DNA of 64,000 nt, from contig NC_079482.1 in NCBI RefSeq assembly GCF_026230105.1, positions 1,426,001 through 1,490,000 of the forward strand. Direction: 5' to 3'. The notes under the pieces were generated by a model. The model was not told the origin of the DNA, ran no database searches, and worked only from the letters and a program-made list of their open reading frames with translations. Positions 1 through 13,089 of this stretch are shown here, piece after piece (positions within the stretch are counted from its first letter, which is position 1; every line of letters begins with the position of its first letter). This stretch comes from Diorhabda sublineata (Eukaryota; Arthropoda; Insecta; Coleoptera; Chrysomelidae). A program made the translations under genes and the position numbers.

Positions 1-544
1 ATAGTGAGTTCTGGTCACATCTTGATCAACTGAAAATCTATTTTCCATCGATCCCCATCATTCCCCGAAGATTTACAAAGGGTATTTTGAAGTATTGGAA
101 AGAAAAACTACGATTGAGTTGTTTTGGGACAAAGTGGATAGGAAATTCAGAATGTACTGACTTGAAAAACCAGTAGAACCAAATAGACGACAGAAACTTT
201 TGTTTTTTCTAATAATTGTTTCACTAAACGATTTTTTTCTTATCTACCTCCTGGTGTTTTCTCCGCAGAAGATCTCAGATACTAAAAAAGATCAATCCGC
301 TCCTATTTTATCAAGTTTTTCCTCTATTTCAGTCCCCTAAACTCTAATGTTATTTTATATATTAAAAATATTGATGATTTCCATTCCGAGTCCGTTCAGG
401 CGTTCTACCCATCCGATTTGCTCAATTTTTTTTTTCAATGAAAGGTATTGATACACAGATCAGCCATCAACCATCGGATTTCATCAAATTTTCACCATTC
501 TCAAGTTAAACAAAATGCGATTTCCCCCTGTACATTACTTATGG
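1..544. other. Unique AT-rich DNA, no gene seen
   Basis: I see no open frame with protein-like character, no RNA gene and no transposon ends here. It runs directly into the degenerate first unit of the 186-bp array. Confidence 0.5.
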
Positions 545-3402
545 GAGTTTTTCACATACAAACGTTCTATTCTCAATATCTCAGGTTCTATTCAAGATAG
601 AGACTTCGTTTTGGTTTAAAAACACTCGGTGAAATACCCTCTTTCTTTTGAGTGTTTGAACACTTAAATCGGTTGAGTTGGAGAGGAGCTAGGCGCGGAC
701 ATTCAATGTGGAGTTATGGATTTTTGTAGGTTTTTGGCAATTTTTCCACATTCAAAGATCTATATCTCAGGTTCTAATATAGCTACAGAGTTCGTTTTGA
801 TTTAAGAACACTAGCTGAAACATCTTCTTTGTTTTGAGTTTTTGAACACTTAAATCGGTTGAGTTGGAGAGGAGTTAGGCGCGGACATTCAATGTGGAGT
901 TATGGATTTTTGTAGATTTTTGGCAATTTTTCCACATTCAAAGATCTATATCTCAGGTTCTAATATAGCTACAGAGTTCGTTTTGATTTAAGAACACTAG
1001 CTGAAACACCCTCTTTCTTTTGAGTTTTTGAACACTTAAATCGGTTGAGTTGGAGAGGAGTTAGTTGCGGATATTCAATGTGGAGTTATGGATTTTTGTA
1101 GGTTTTTGGCAATTTTTCCACATTCAAAGATCTATATCTCAGGTTCTAATATAGCTACAGAGTTCGATTTGATTTAAGAACACTAGCTGAAACACCTTCT
1201 TTCTTTTGAGTTTTTGAACACTTAAATCGGTTGAGTTGGAGAGGAGCTAGGCGCGGACATTCAATGTGGAGTTATGGATTTTTGTAGATTTTTGGCAATT
1301 TTTCCACATTCAAAGATCTATATCTCAGGTTCTAATATAGCTACAGAGTTCGTTTTGATTTAAGAACACTAGCTGAAACACCCTCTTTCTTTTGAGTTTT
1401 TGAACACTTAAATCGGTTGAGTTGGAGAGGAGTTAGTTGCGGATATTCAATGTGGAGTTATGGATTTTTGTAGGTTTTTGGCAATTTTTCCACATTCAAA
1501 GATCTATATCTCAGGTTCTAATATAGCTACAGAGTTCGTTTTGATTTAAGAACACTAGCTGAAACATCTTCTTTGTTTTGAGTTTTTGAACACTCAAATC
1601 GGTTGAGTTGGAGAGGAGTTAGTTGCGGATATTCAATGTGGAGTTATGGATTTTTGTAGATTTTTGGCAATTTTTCCACATTCAAAGATCTATATCTCAG
1701 GTTCTAATATAGCTACAGAGTTCGTTTTGATTTAAGAACACTAGCTGAAACACCCTCTTTCTTTTGAGTTTTTGAACACTTAAATCGGTTGAGTTGGAGA
1801 GGAGCTAGGCGCGGACATTCAATGTGGAGTTATGGATTTTTGTAGATTTTTGGCAATTTTTCCACATTCAAAGATCTATATCTCAGGTTCTAATATAGCT
1901 ACAGAGTTCGTTTTGATTTAAGAACACTAGCTGAAACACCCTCTTTCTTTTGAGTTTTTGAACACTTAAATCGGTTGAGTTGGAGAGGAGCTAGGCGCGG
2001 ACATTCAACGTGGAGTTATGGATTTTTGTAGGTTTTTGGCAATTTTTCCACATTCAAAGATTTATATCTCAGGTTCTAATATAGCTACAGAGTTCGTTTT
2101 GATTTAAAAACACTCGCTGAAACATCCTCTTTCTTTTGAGTTTTTGAACACTTAAATCGGTTGAGTTGGAGAGGAGTTAGTTGCGGACATTCAATGTGGA
2201 GTTATGGATTTTTGTAGGTTTTTGGCAATTTTTCCACATTCAAAGATTTATATCTCAGGTTCTAATATAGCTACAGAGTTCGTTTTGATTTAAGAACACT
2301 AGCTGAAACATCTTCTTTGTTTTGAGTTTTTGAACACTTAAATCGGTTGAGTTGGAGAGGAGCTAGGCGCGGACATTCAACGTGGAGTTATGGATTTTTG
2401 TAGGTTTTTGGCAATTTTTCCACATTCAAAGATTTATATCTCAGGTTCTAATATAGCTACAGAGTTCGTTTTGATTTAAAAACACTCGCTGAAACATCCT
2501 CTTTCTTTTGAGTTTTTGAACACTTAAATCGGTTGAGTTGGAGAGGAGTTAGTTGCGGACATTCAATGTGGAGTTATGGATTTTTGTAGGTTTTTGGCAA
2601 TTTTTCCACATTCAAAGATTTATATCTCAGGTTCTAATATAGCTACAGAGTTCGTTTTGATTTAAAAACACTCGCTGAAACATCCTCTTTCTTTTGAGTT
2701 TTTGAACACTTAAATCGGTTGAGTTGGAGAGGAGCTAGGCGCGGACATTCAACGTGGAGTTATGGATTTTTGTAGGTTTTTGGCAATTTTTCCACATTCA
2801 AAGATTTATATCTCAGGTTCTAATATAGCTACAGAGTTCGTTTTGATTTAAAAACACTCGCTGAAACATCCTCTTTCTTTTGAGTTTTTGAACACTTAAA
2901 TCGGTTGAGTTGGAGAGGAGTTAGTTGCGGACATTCAATGTGGAGTTATGGATTTTTGTAGGTTTTTGGCAATTTTTCCACATTCAAAGATTTATATCTC
3001 AGGTTCTAATATAGCTACAGAGTTCGTTTTGATTTAAGAACACTAGCTGAAACATCTTCTTTGTTTTGAGTTTTTGAACACTTAAATCGGTTGAGTTGGA
3101 GAGGAGCTAGGCGCGGACATTCAACGTGGAGTTATGGATTTTTGTAGGTTTTTGGCAATTTTGCTACAGTCAAAGATCTATATCTCAGGTTCTATTCAAG
3201 ATAAAGACTTCGTTTTGGTTTAAAAACACTCGCTGAAATACCTTCTTTCTTTTGAGTTTTTGAACACTTAAATCGGTTGAATTGGAGAGGAGCTAGGCGC
3301 GGATATTCAATGTGGAGTTATGGATTTTTGTAGGTTTTTGGCAATTTTTCTACATTCAAAGATCTATATCTCAGGTTCTAATATAGCTACAGAGTTCGTT
3401 CT
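545..3402. repeat. 186-bp satellite array, about 15 copies
   Basis: The phrase ggttgagttggagagg recurs exactly every 186 bp (for example at 671, 857 and 1043). Each unit carries TATATCTCAGGTTCTAA and an AT-rich tract ending in gagttatggatttttgtagg. Two unit types differ at gagCTaGGCGcgg versus gagTTaGTTGcgg, and from about 1980 to 3130 they alternate strictly, making a 372-bp higher-order dimer. The first unit and the second-to-last unit are diverged and share the variant ttctattcaagata-a/g-agacttcg, which the interior units lack. No unit carries a usable open frame. The array is non-coding tandem DNA with homogenised centre and older edges. Confidence 0.95.
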
Positions 3403-4679
3403 TTTCTATTATAATGATTTCTGATACTCATTTAACTCATTCGATGCAAGGGAAGCCGTGGGTAAAAGTAATTTCTTAAGACCAATTGACATAATGCAAT
3501 GCAAGACGATCAAAAACATCGCCGATGGAGTTTCACGCAAAATCTACAGTTCCTACATTAACTAGTTGCGTACAAGCTGCAATTCTAGTTACTTTTGACA
3601 TAACAACTGGTCCAAAAATATATTAAGTAGTTTCAGGAAACCATGATCTAGATTTTGGAAAACGTCCATTGAAAATTGTACCATTGTTTAACTGGACTTT
3701 TCCTCTTTTAGACCTCGCTCGTTCATTAATCGTTTTTTTCCCTTCTATACACGTTTTTCTTCTGACATTCCATGGAATATTCTCGTACTAAATCAGCTAT
3801 TTCATCATTATCTTCATTAATTCTTTTATTAGCGACTATTTGTATATAATTTTCGTTTATGAACAATTAACTTATAAACGTAATTCTACATCGCAACTGA
3901 TGGATTTATGAATATTTTATTGAAGATAATCGACGTTCCTAATCGATTGATTGTTTAAAGAAACTTCATCATCCGTAGTAAACAATCGTTCTTATAAAAT
4001 TAGATATTCAATATTCGTTGTTGGTTGTTGAGAATCCAAAGACCGGTGAGTTGTTCGCATGTGACTAAGTTGACGCCGTCCGTTGTATTCCATTATGAGC
4101 AACATCCATTTTCGCCGTGTACGCCGGTTCGTTTAACGTATGATTCCTGCCATCTAATGCGACGTGCTCACTGAATCAGCAAGTTATATGATAGCTTTTC
4201 TAGCACAGCATAGAAATCGTATGCAGGCATAAAGTACTTCAGCGCTGTTTAGATTTATGGGTGCTTTTATAGGCATACTATTCCTCCCTTAACGATGTCC
4301 GTCAGGACGAACGGTTTAGTTTATATGATGAATGATCCTGTGTTGCCGCAACATACTCGCGCAGTAAGAATAATCGTAGGGAAATGTCTACGAGGTGGAA
4401 CTGCTTATTCAAAATATCTATTCGGAGATCTAAAGATCTAAAAATCGTATTCAAATATGCGTTCCTTTTAAGATAATATACTTTTATAATATTAAGAATA
4501 TGGTTTGGTGTTTGTTCTATAACAAAGAAAAAAGATTTTCTAGCTACAGGTCATCGTAAATATAAAATCTATGAAAGAAAGTTTAGGCAGAAGGTAGTTA
4601 GACCTCTCCGATCCTCAACATTGTAACTCTAATAGAAATAAAATAATTTTCCAATTGATAACTCCTTTAGGTTTTTTTT
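3403..4679. other. Unique spacer, GC/CpG-richer core at about 4020-4390
   Basis: No protein-like frame is visible. The segment from about 4020 to 4390 is richer in GC and CpG than the flanking arrays and contains no repeat. It could be conserved regulatory DNA or part of an untranslated exon. The sequence alone does not decide. Confidence 0.35.
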
Positions 4680-7600
4680 ATATAAATATACCGTTATCTA
4701 ATCTATAAAATATCAAATTTTTACGTAATTACTTCAATTAGTTTCCGAGATACAGGCTTGTAAGTTTATCCCGAACTTAACTGATATATGAAGATCTAAT
4801 ATATTTCCTTATATATCTCAAACCATCAAACCTAAAGATTTATAAGAAACTTCAGTAGATTCGTGAATATTTTTTTCATAAGTAGTCAAATTTTCATGTA
4901 TTTTCCTCTATTAGTTCCCGAGATACAGGTTGATAAAGTTTGACGTTATTTTAAACCCATCGATTTCATCTCAATCCCATAATTTCACTTATATCTTCCA
5001 AACCATCAAACCTATAGATTTTTACATATACTCACTCAATTTAAGAGTATTCTTTTTTATATAATACCAAATTTTCACGTAATTACTTCGATTAGTTTCC
5101 GAGATACAGGCTTATAAGTTAATCCCAATATATCCTTATATATCCAACATATTTCCTTATATATCCCAAACCATCAAACCTAAAGATTTATAAGAAACTT
5201 CAGTAGATTCGTGAATATTTTTTTCATAAGTAGTCAAATTTTCATGTAGTTTCCTCTATTAGTTCCCGAGATACAGGTTGATAAAGTTTGACGTTATTTT
5301 AAACCCATCGATTTCATTTCAATCCCATAATTTCACTTATATCTTCCAAACCATCAAACCTATAAAATTTTACATACACTCACTCAATTTAAGAGTATTC
5401 TTTTTTATATAATACCAAATTTTCACGTAATTACTTCGATTAGTTTCCGAGATACAGGCTTATAAGTTAATCCCAATATATCCTTATATATCCAACATAT
5501 TTCCTTATATATCCCAAACCATCAAACCTAAAGATTTATAAGAAACTCCAGTAGATTCGTGAATATTTTTTTCATAAGTAGTCAAATTTTCATGTATTTT
5601 CCTCTATTAGTTCCCGAGATACAGGTTGATAAAGTTTGACGTTATTTTAAACCCATCGATTTCATCTCAATCCCATAATTTCACTTATATCTTCCAAACC
5701 ATCAAACCTATAGATTTTTACATATACTCACTCAATTTAAGAGTATTCTTTTTTATATAATACCAAATTTTCACGTAATTACTTCGATTAGTTTCCGAGA
5801 TACAGGCTTATAAGTTAATCCCAATATATCCTTATATATCCAACATATTTCCTTATATATCCCAAACCATCAAACCTAAAGATTTATAAGAAACTTCAGT
5901 AGATTCGTGAATATTTTTTTCATAAGTAGTCAAATTTTCATGTATTTTCCTCTATTAGTTCCCGAGATACAGGTTGATAAAGTTTGACGTTATTTTAAAC
6001 CCATCGATTTCATCTCAATCCCATAATTTCACTTATATCTTCCAAACCATCAAACCTATAGATTTTTACATATACTCACTCAATTTAAGAGTATTCTTTT
6101 TTATATAATACCAAATTTTCACGTAATTACTTCGATTAGTTTCCGAGATACAGGCTTATAAGTTAATCCCAATATATCCTTATATATCCAACATATTTCC
6201 TTATATATCCCAAACCATCAAACCTAAAGATTTATAAGAAACTTCAGTAGATTCGTGAATATTTTTTTCATAAGTAGTCAAATTTTCATGTATTTTCCTC
6301 TATTAGTTCCCGAGATACAGGTTGATAAAGTTTGACGTTATTTTAAACCCATCGATTTCATCTCAATCCCATAATTTCACTTATATCTTCCAAACCATCA
6401 AACCTATAGAATTTTACATATACTCACTCAATTTAAGAGTATTCTTTTTTATATAATACCAAATTTTCACGTAATTACTTCGATTAGTTTCCGAGATACA
6501 GGCTTATAAGTTAATCCCAATATATCCTTATATATCCAACATATTTCCTTATATATCCCAAAGCATCAAACCTAAAGATTTATAAGAAACTTCAGTAGAT
6601 TCGTGAATATTTTTTTCATAAGTAGTCAAATTTTCATGTAGTTTCCTCTATTAGTTCCCGAGATACAGGTTGATAAAGTTTGACGTTATTTTAAACCCAT
6701 CGATTTCATTTCAATCCCATAATTTCACTTATATCTTCCAAACCATCAAACCTATAAAATTTTACATACACTCACTCAATTTAAGAGTATTCTTTTTTAT
6801 ATAATACCAAATTTTCACGTAATTACTTCGATTAGTTTCCGAGATACAGGCTTATAAGTTAATCCCAATATATCCTTATATATCCAACATATTTCCTTAT
6901 ATATCCCAAACCATCAAACCTAAAGATTTATAAGAAACTTCAGTAGATTCGTGAATATTTTTTTCATAAGTAGTCAAATTTTCATGTAGTTTCCTCTATT
7001 AGTTCCCGAGATACAGGTTGATAAAGTTTGACGTTATTTTAAACCCATCGATTTCATCTCAATCCCATAATTTCACTTATATCTTCCAAACCATCAAACC
7101 TATAGATTTTTACATATACTCACTCAATTTAAGAGTATTCTTTTTTATATAATACCAAATTTTCACGTAATTACTTCGATTAGTTTCCGAGATACAGGCT
7201 TATAAGTTAATCCCAATATATCCTTATATATCCAACATATTTCCTTATATATCCCAAACCATCAAACCTAAAGATTTATAAGAAACTTCAGTAGATTCGT
7301 GAATATTTTTTTCATAAGTAGTCAAATTTTCATGTATTTTCCTCTATTAGTTCCCGAGATACAGGTTGATAAAGTTTGACGTTATTTTAAACCCATCGAT
7401 TTCATCTCAATCCCATAATTTCACTTATATCTTCCAAACCATCAAACCTATAGATTTTTACATATACTCACTCAATTTAAGAGTATTCTTTTTTATATAA
7501 TACCAAATTTTCACGTAATTACTTCGATTAGTTTCCGAGATACAGGCTTATAAGTTAATCCCAATATATCCTTATATATCCAACATATTTCCTTATATAT

Positions 7601-8280
7601 CCCAAACCATCAAACCTAAAGATTTATAAGAAACTTCAGTAGATTCGTGAATATTTTTTTCATAAGTAGTCAAATTTTCATGTATTTTCCTCTATTAGTT
7701 CCCGAGATACAGGTTGATAAAGTTTGACGTTATTTTAAACCCATCGATTTCATCTCAATCCCATAATTTCACTTATATCTTCCAAACCATCAAACCTATA
7801 GATTTTTACATATACTCACTCAATTTAAGAGTATTCTTTTTTATATAATACCAAATTTTCACGTAATTACTTCGATTAGTTTCCGAGATACAGGCTTATA
7901 AGTTAATCCCAATATATCCTTATATATCCAACATATTTCCTTATATATCCCAAACCATCAAACCTAAAGATTTATAAGAAACTTCAGTAGATTCGTGAAT
8001 ATTTTTTTCATAAGTGGTCAAATTTTCATGTAGTTTCCTCTATTAGTTCCCGAGATACAGGTTGATAAAGTTTGACGTTATTTTAAACCCATCGATTTCA
8101 TTTCAATCCCATAATTTCACTTATATCTTCCAAACCATCAAACCTATAGAATTTTACATATACTCACTCAATTTAAGAGTATTCTTTTTTATATAATACC
8201 AAATTTTCACGTAATTACTTCGATTAGTTTCTGAGATACAGGCTTATTAACTTATTCCAATCTTAAGTGATATATAAAGA
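4680..8280. repeat. 348-bp dimeric satellite (167 + 181 bp), about 10 dimers
   Basis: The mark gtttccgagatacaggct (monomer A) alternates with gttcccgagatacaggtt (monomer B). A-to-B spacing is 167 bp and B-to-A spacing is 181 bp, at 5095, 5262, 5443, 5610 and 5791, giving a fixed 348-bp dimer up to 8227. The dimers are almost identical, differing at only a few positions such as tgtaGtttcc versus tgtaTtttcc and atagaTttt versus atagaAttt. This points to recent amplification of a dimer. The first pair (4741 to 4914) has 173-bp spacing and is older. The unit is AT-rich and has no long open frame. Confidence 0.95.
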
Positions 8281-8990
8281 TCGTATAAACCCCCTCCTAT
8301 CTCCAACACTATTAAACCTAAAGATTTATACATATCTTTAGTAGATTCCAGGATATTTCTTTCATAATGTAACAAATTTTTACGTACTTTCGTATTTTAG
8401 TTCCCGAGATACAGGCTGATAAATTATGGTGTTATTTTGAACTAATCGATTTGACATGACCCTATAATTTCCCTTATATCTTTCAAACCATCAAACCTAT
8501 AGATTTTTTCTTGTTTTTAGTAAATTTTTGAGTATTCTTTCAATAAACTATCAAATTTTTACGTGATTTTCCTTGTTAGTTTCCGAGATACAGGCTGATA
8601 AAATTTGGTGTTATTTTGAACTAATCGATTTGACATTATCCTATAATTTCCGTTATATTTTTCAAACCATCAAATCTGTATATTTTCACAAGTTCTCAGA
8701 AAATTTTTGAATATATTTTCAATAAACTACCAAATTTTCACTTAATTTTTCCTGTTAGTTTCCGAGATACAGGCTCATAAAGTTTGGTGTTATTTTGAAC
8801 TAATCAATTGTACATGACTGTATAATTTCCCTTATATCTTTCAAACCATCAAACCTATGGATTTTTACATAATTTCAGTCAATTTTTGAATATTTGTTCC
8901 ATAATCTCTCAAATTTTCACGTAATTTTTTCTGCTAGTTTCCGAGGTACAGTCTGATAAAGTTTGTTATTATATTGAATTAATCAAATTC
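8281..8990. repeat. Diverged 179-bp monomers of the same family
   Basis: The ccgagatacaggct mark continues at 8400, 8579, 8758 and 8937, now spaced 179 bp apart without A/B alternation and with many substitutions. These look like the older edge of the 348-bp array: monomers that escaped homogenisation. Confidence 0.9.
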
Positions 8991-9840
8991 GACATTACCG
9001 ACTATTAGAAATGAATGAGTCACTATAACCTCAAAATGTATTTGACACGACTAAGTTGACAAATGACAAATAATTTATTTACATGCGCAGAATCGACTTT
9101 ACTTAACCGCCTTTCTTAATTAATGATAATGATGATTAATGAACACATACACTGCTAATGTTGTACTACCTAATTGTAAAACTAAGTTACGATGTACGAG
9201 GTGTATTTAAAAAATACTTTGAATAATTTTTTATACACCAATTGCTTCCCTTTCATCATTTTTTACTAGTACACTTCATACTGGTTGATTCTGTGGTACG
9301 AAGATTGGCTAAAAAGTTTTTCACCTGAATTTGAATCAAATAAAAGACAAAAAAAATGTTTTATTCGTTTGTTGAGTCGGAAATTTTTCATATACTCTCG
9401 TATAGTAGGATCAAGTTTAATGTTTTTATCTTAAAACGTGCATTTGAAAAAGATTATTACGAATATTTAATTTTGTAGTTTTGTAAGATCGAATTGGGAC
9501 ACCCTGTAAGAGAAGAGTAGTAAGGAAAGAAATATACGAGGCTTTTCATTCAACATTTTAGCAATTTACGAGCCACTTTCCGTCTAGATATAGAAAATGT
9601 AAATCGCTAGCCAGTGAACAATGAAAAACTTCGAGATTTATGGTTCTGTGGAAACAATGAATTTATTCGACATGTGTTCTGGAAGCGTCGGATATATGAT
9701 GACTTCTGAATTATTTATTTGACAGGAGGAAACAGTTCACACTTTCCAGGTAATATATGGACGTTGTTTCCATTTTAATTAGATACCTTCACGGGAAATA
9801 TGGAAAAGTCCGCGTTGCGATCATTCTTTTTTATAACGTT
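8991..9840. other. Unique spacer with two mariner-end-like pieces
   Basis: There is no gene-like frame. At 9195 the sequence TACGAGGTGTATTTAAAAAA resembles the terminal repeat of some mariner elements. At 9491-9508 the reverse complement, TACAGGGTGTCCCAATTC, resembles another class of mariner or MITE ends. Neither has a matching partner nearby, so both are solo ends or chance similarity. Confidence 0.3.
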
Positions 9841-10001
9841 TCACGTGATTTAATTGATTCTGTTGTGGTAAAAATACCTGGCCAAACGATACATAACACA
9901 GGAAATTTCTAGTAACCTTTTATCTTCTACCTACTCATTGTTCCATACCTACTCGAATCCAGGCGAGGCGTTTGGAATCGAGGAGAAAATCGTTCTCGAG
10001 A
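9841..10001 (+). repeat. Left copy of a direct repeat flanking the satellite block
   Basis: This unique segment (tcacgtgatttaattgattc ... ending gaaaatcgttctcgag) is repeated with roughly 80% identity by eye at 12247-12413. The last 60 bp, around ccaggcgaggcgtttggaat, are nearly identical. The 179-bp satellite starts immediately after the copy. No homology is evident further upstream. Confidence 0.85.
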
Positions 10002-12246
10002 CATTTCCCTTATATCTTTCAAACCATTAAACCTATGGATTTTTACATATTTTCAGTAAATTTTTGAGTATTCTTTCAATAAACTATCGAATTTTCACGT
10101 AATTTACTCTGTTAGTTCCCGAGATACAGTCTGTTAAAGTTTGGTTTTTTTTATTTTGAACAAATCGATTTGACATGTTCCTATAATTTCCATTATATCT
10201 TTCAAACCACCAAACCTATCGATTTTTACATATTCTCAGTAAATTTTAGAGTATTCTTTCAATAAACTATCATCGAATTTTTACGTAATTTACCTTGTTA
10301 GTTTCCGAGATACAGTCTGTTAAAGTTTGGTATTATTTTGAACAAATCGATTTGTGATGACCCTATATTTTGCCTTATATCTATCAAACTATCATACCTA
10401 TAGATTTTTACAAATCTTCAGTAAATTTTTCAGTATTCTTTCAATGAACTATCGAATTTTCACGTAATTTACCTTGTTAATTTCCGAGATACAGTCTGTT
10501 AAAGTTTGGTGTTATTTTGAACTAATCGATTTGACATGACCCTATACTTTCCATTATATCTTTTAAACCATCAAACCTGTAAATTTTTAAATATACTTAA
10601 TCAAATTAAGAATACTTTTTCCATAAAATATCAAATTTTCACCTCATTTTCCGTATTAGTTCCCGAGATACACTCTGATAAAGTTTGGTATTATTTTGAA
10701 ATAATCGATTTGACATGATCCTATAATTTCCCTTATATCTTTCAAACTATCGAACCTATAGGCTTTTACATATTCTCATTAAATTTTTGAGTATTTTTTC
10801 AATAAACTATCAAATTTTTATGTAATTTTCCTAATTAGTTCCCGAGATACAGTCTGTTAAAGTTTGGTGTTATTTTGAACCAATCGATTTGACATGACCC
10901 TATATTTTCCCTTATATTTTTCAAACCATCAAACCTATAGATTTTTACATATTTTTAGTAAATTTTCTAGTATTTTTTTATTAAACTATCAAATTTTCAC
11001 GTAATTTACCTTGTTAGTTTCCGAGATACAGTCTGTTAAAGTTTGGTTTTATTTTGAACAAATCGATTTGTCATGACCCTATAATTTGCCTTATATCTAT
11101 CAAACTATCATACCTATAGATTTTTACATATTTTTAGCAAATTTTCGAGTATTTTTTTATTAAACTATCAAATTTTTACGTAATTTACCTTGTTAGTTTC
11201 CGAGATACAGTCTGTTAAAGTTTGGTGTTATTTTGAACCAATCGATTTGACATGACCCTATATTTTCCCTTATATTTTTCAAACCATCAAACCTATAGAT
11301 TTTTACATATTTTTAGTAAATTTTCGAGTATTTTTTTATTAAACTATCAAATTTTCACGTAATTTACCTTGTTAGTTTCCGAGATACAGTCTGTTAAAGT
11401 TTGGTTTTATTTTGAACAAATCGATTTGTCATGACCCTATATTTTGCCTTATATCTATAAAACTATCATACCTATAGATTTTTACAAATCTTCAGTAAAT
11501 TTTTGAGTATTCTTTCAATGAACTATCGAATTTTCATGTAATTTACCTTGTTAATTTCCGAGATACAGTCTGTTAAAGTTTGGTGTTATTTTGAACTAAT
11601 CGATTTGACATGACCCTATACTTTCCATTATATCTTTTAAACCATCAAACCTGTAAATTTTTAAATATACTTAATCAAATTAAGAATACTTTTTCCATAA
11701 AATATCAAATTTTCACCTCATTTTCCGTATTAGTTCCCGAGATACACTCTGATAAAGTTTGGTATTATTTTGAAATAATCGATTTGACATGATCCTATAA
11801 TTTCCCTTATATCTTTCAAACTATCGAACCTATAGGCTTTTACATATTCTCATTAAATTTTTGAGTATTTTTTCAATAAACTATCAAATTTTTATGTAAT
11901 TTTCCTAATTAGTTTCCGAGATACAGTCTGTTAAAGTTTTATTTTGAACTAATCGATTTGTCATGACCCTATAATTTCCCTTATTTCTTTCAAACCATCA
12001 AACCTTCAAATTTTCAAATATACTCAATCAAATTAAGAATAATTTATCCATAAAATATCAAATTTTCACGTCATTTTCTCTATTAGTTTCCGAGATACAC
12101 TCTGATAAAGTTTGATGTTATTTTGATTTAATCGATTTGTCAGGACCCTATAATTTCCCTTATTTCATTCAAACCATCAAACCTCTAAATTTTCATATAT
12201 TTTAATCACATTAGGAATACTTTTTCCATCAAATATCAAATCTTTT
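10002..12246. repeat. 179-bp satellite block, about 12.5 monomers
   Basis: This is the same family as 4.7-9.0 kb: ccgagatacagtctgttaaa marks, cttatatctttcaaaccatc, and a spacing near 179 bp. Two 60-codon frames at 10536 and 11610 translate identically and lie 1074 bp apart, which is six monomers. A hexamer has therefore been duplicated recently. A further 358-bp (two-monomer) duplication is seen at about 10890 and 11250. The frames are by-products of the repeat and not genes. Confidence 0.93.
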
Positions 12247-12413
12247 TCACGTGATTCAATTGATTCTGTAGTGGTAAAAATACCAGACTGACCGATATCT
12301 AACCCAACAAATTCCAAATAACTTTCTACAAATATATTCTACCTATTCATTATTCCATATCTACTCGAACCCAGGCGAGGCGTTTGGAATCGAGGAGAAA
12401 ATCATTCTCGAGA
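12247..12413 (+). repeat. Right copy of the flanking direct repeat
   Basis: This matches 9841-10001 over its whole length, again ending in the ctcgag motif. Its junction with the satellite lies on the opposite side, so the order is segment - satellite - segment. Sequence after 12413 has no counterpart after the left copy. Confidence 0.85.
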
Positions 12414-12709
12414 TCTCGAACGCCAAAATCTCAGCGAAGCAGCATCCTTTCCAAAGACAGCCAGGCGTTAGATATCTAAACAATAGAATGTGCAAAAACA
12501 AAAATTTTCTCTTTTAATCTTGGTGATACGACGAAGAATTATCGTTTCAAGACGTTCGAGGTTTCTAAAACTCCAAGATTGAGAAATCTAATTTTTACCA
12601 CTTCGATAAATAATGCATTTTATTGGCTGTACTGCTTAGTTTAAGAATCCAACTCGGCTTTGACTAAATTGATTAGGTTTAGGTCAACTTTTACTCCCTG
12701 GAAGCTTCA

Positions 12710-13083
12710 TCAGTTTCCAGTACTAGAAGATGTCTTCTTCTTAACCTTATCGCAGCGTTCATCTTCAGAGGATTCTGAAAATTATCGATGGATTTTTTGT
12801 CCTGAAGCCAATTTCTTCCACACGAAAACTTTCGATGGAATTTTCGTCCTTTTTAAACGGAATCGCGATCGTGTATAACTTCCTAAGTATGCCCAAACTT
12901 TGTTCTCCATTAATGGATCACTTCAGCGCTTTTTATCCCTGTCCATTGATTCATCTTCTCGAATTTTTTTTATTGGTTTCTCTTGCAGTCTCCCAAAATT
13001 TTCCAGTAGATCCACGAATGCCTCCAAACCCCGAACCATCCGCAGCATATTGTGAATCTCATTCTGAGGTTGTGCGGTCGAAT
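12710..13083 (-). pseudogene. Degraded coding-like stretch, unknown protein
   Basis: One minus-strand frame reads about 120 codons with protein-like character interrupted by two stops. It begins NEIHNMLRMVRGLEAF, continues through LGSYTRSRFRLKRTKIPSK, and ends in an acidic then basic run (SESSEDERCDKVKKKTSSS). No family is recognised. It could be a decayed transposon protein, a retrocopy, or chance. Plus-strand frames over the same DNA look less protein-like. There is no start codon or splice signal that I would trust. Confidence 0.25.
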
Positions 13084-13089
13084 TAAACG

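Noticed and set aside
9841..12413. LTR retrotransposon with 165-bp LTRs
   Set aside because: The direct repeats lack TG...CA ends, a primer binding site or a polypurine tract, and the interior is only satellite.
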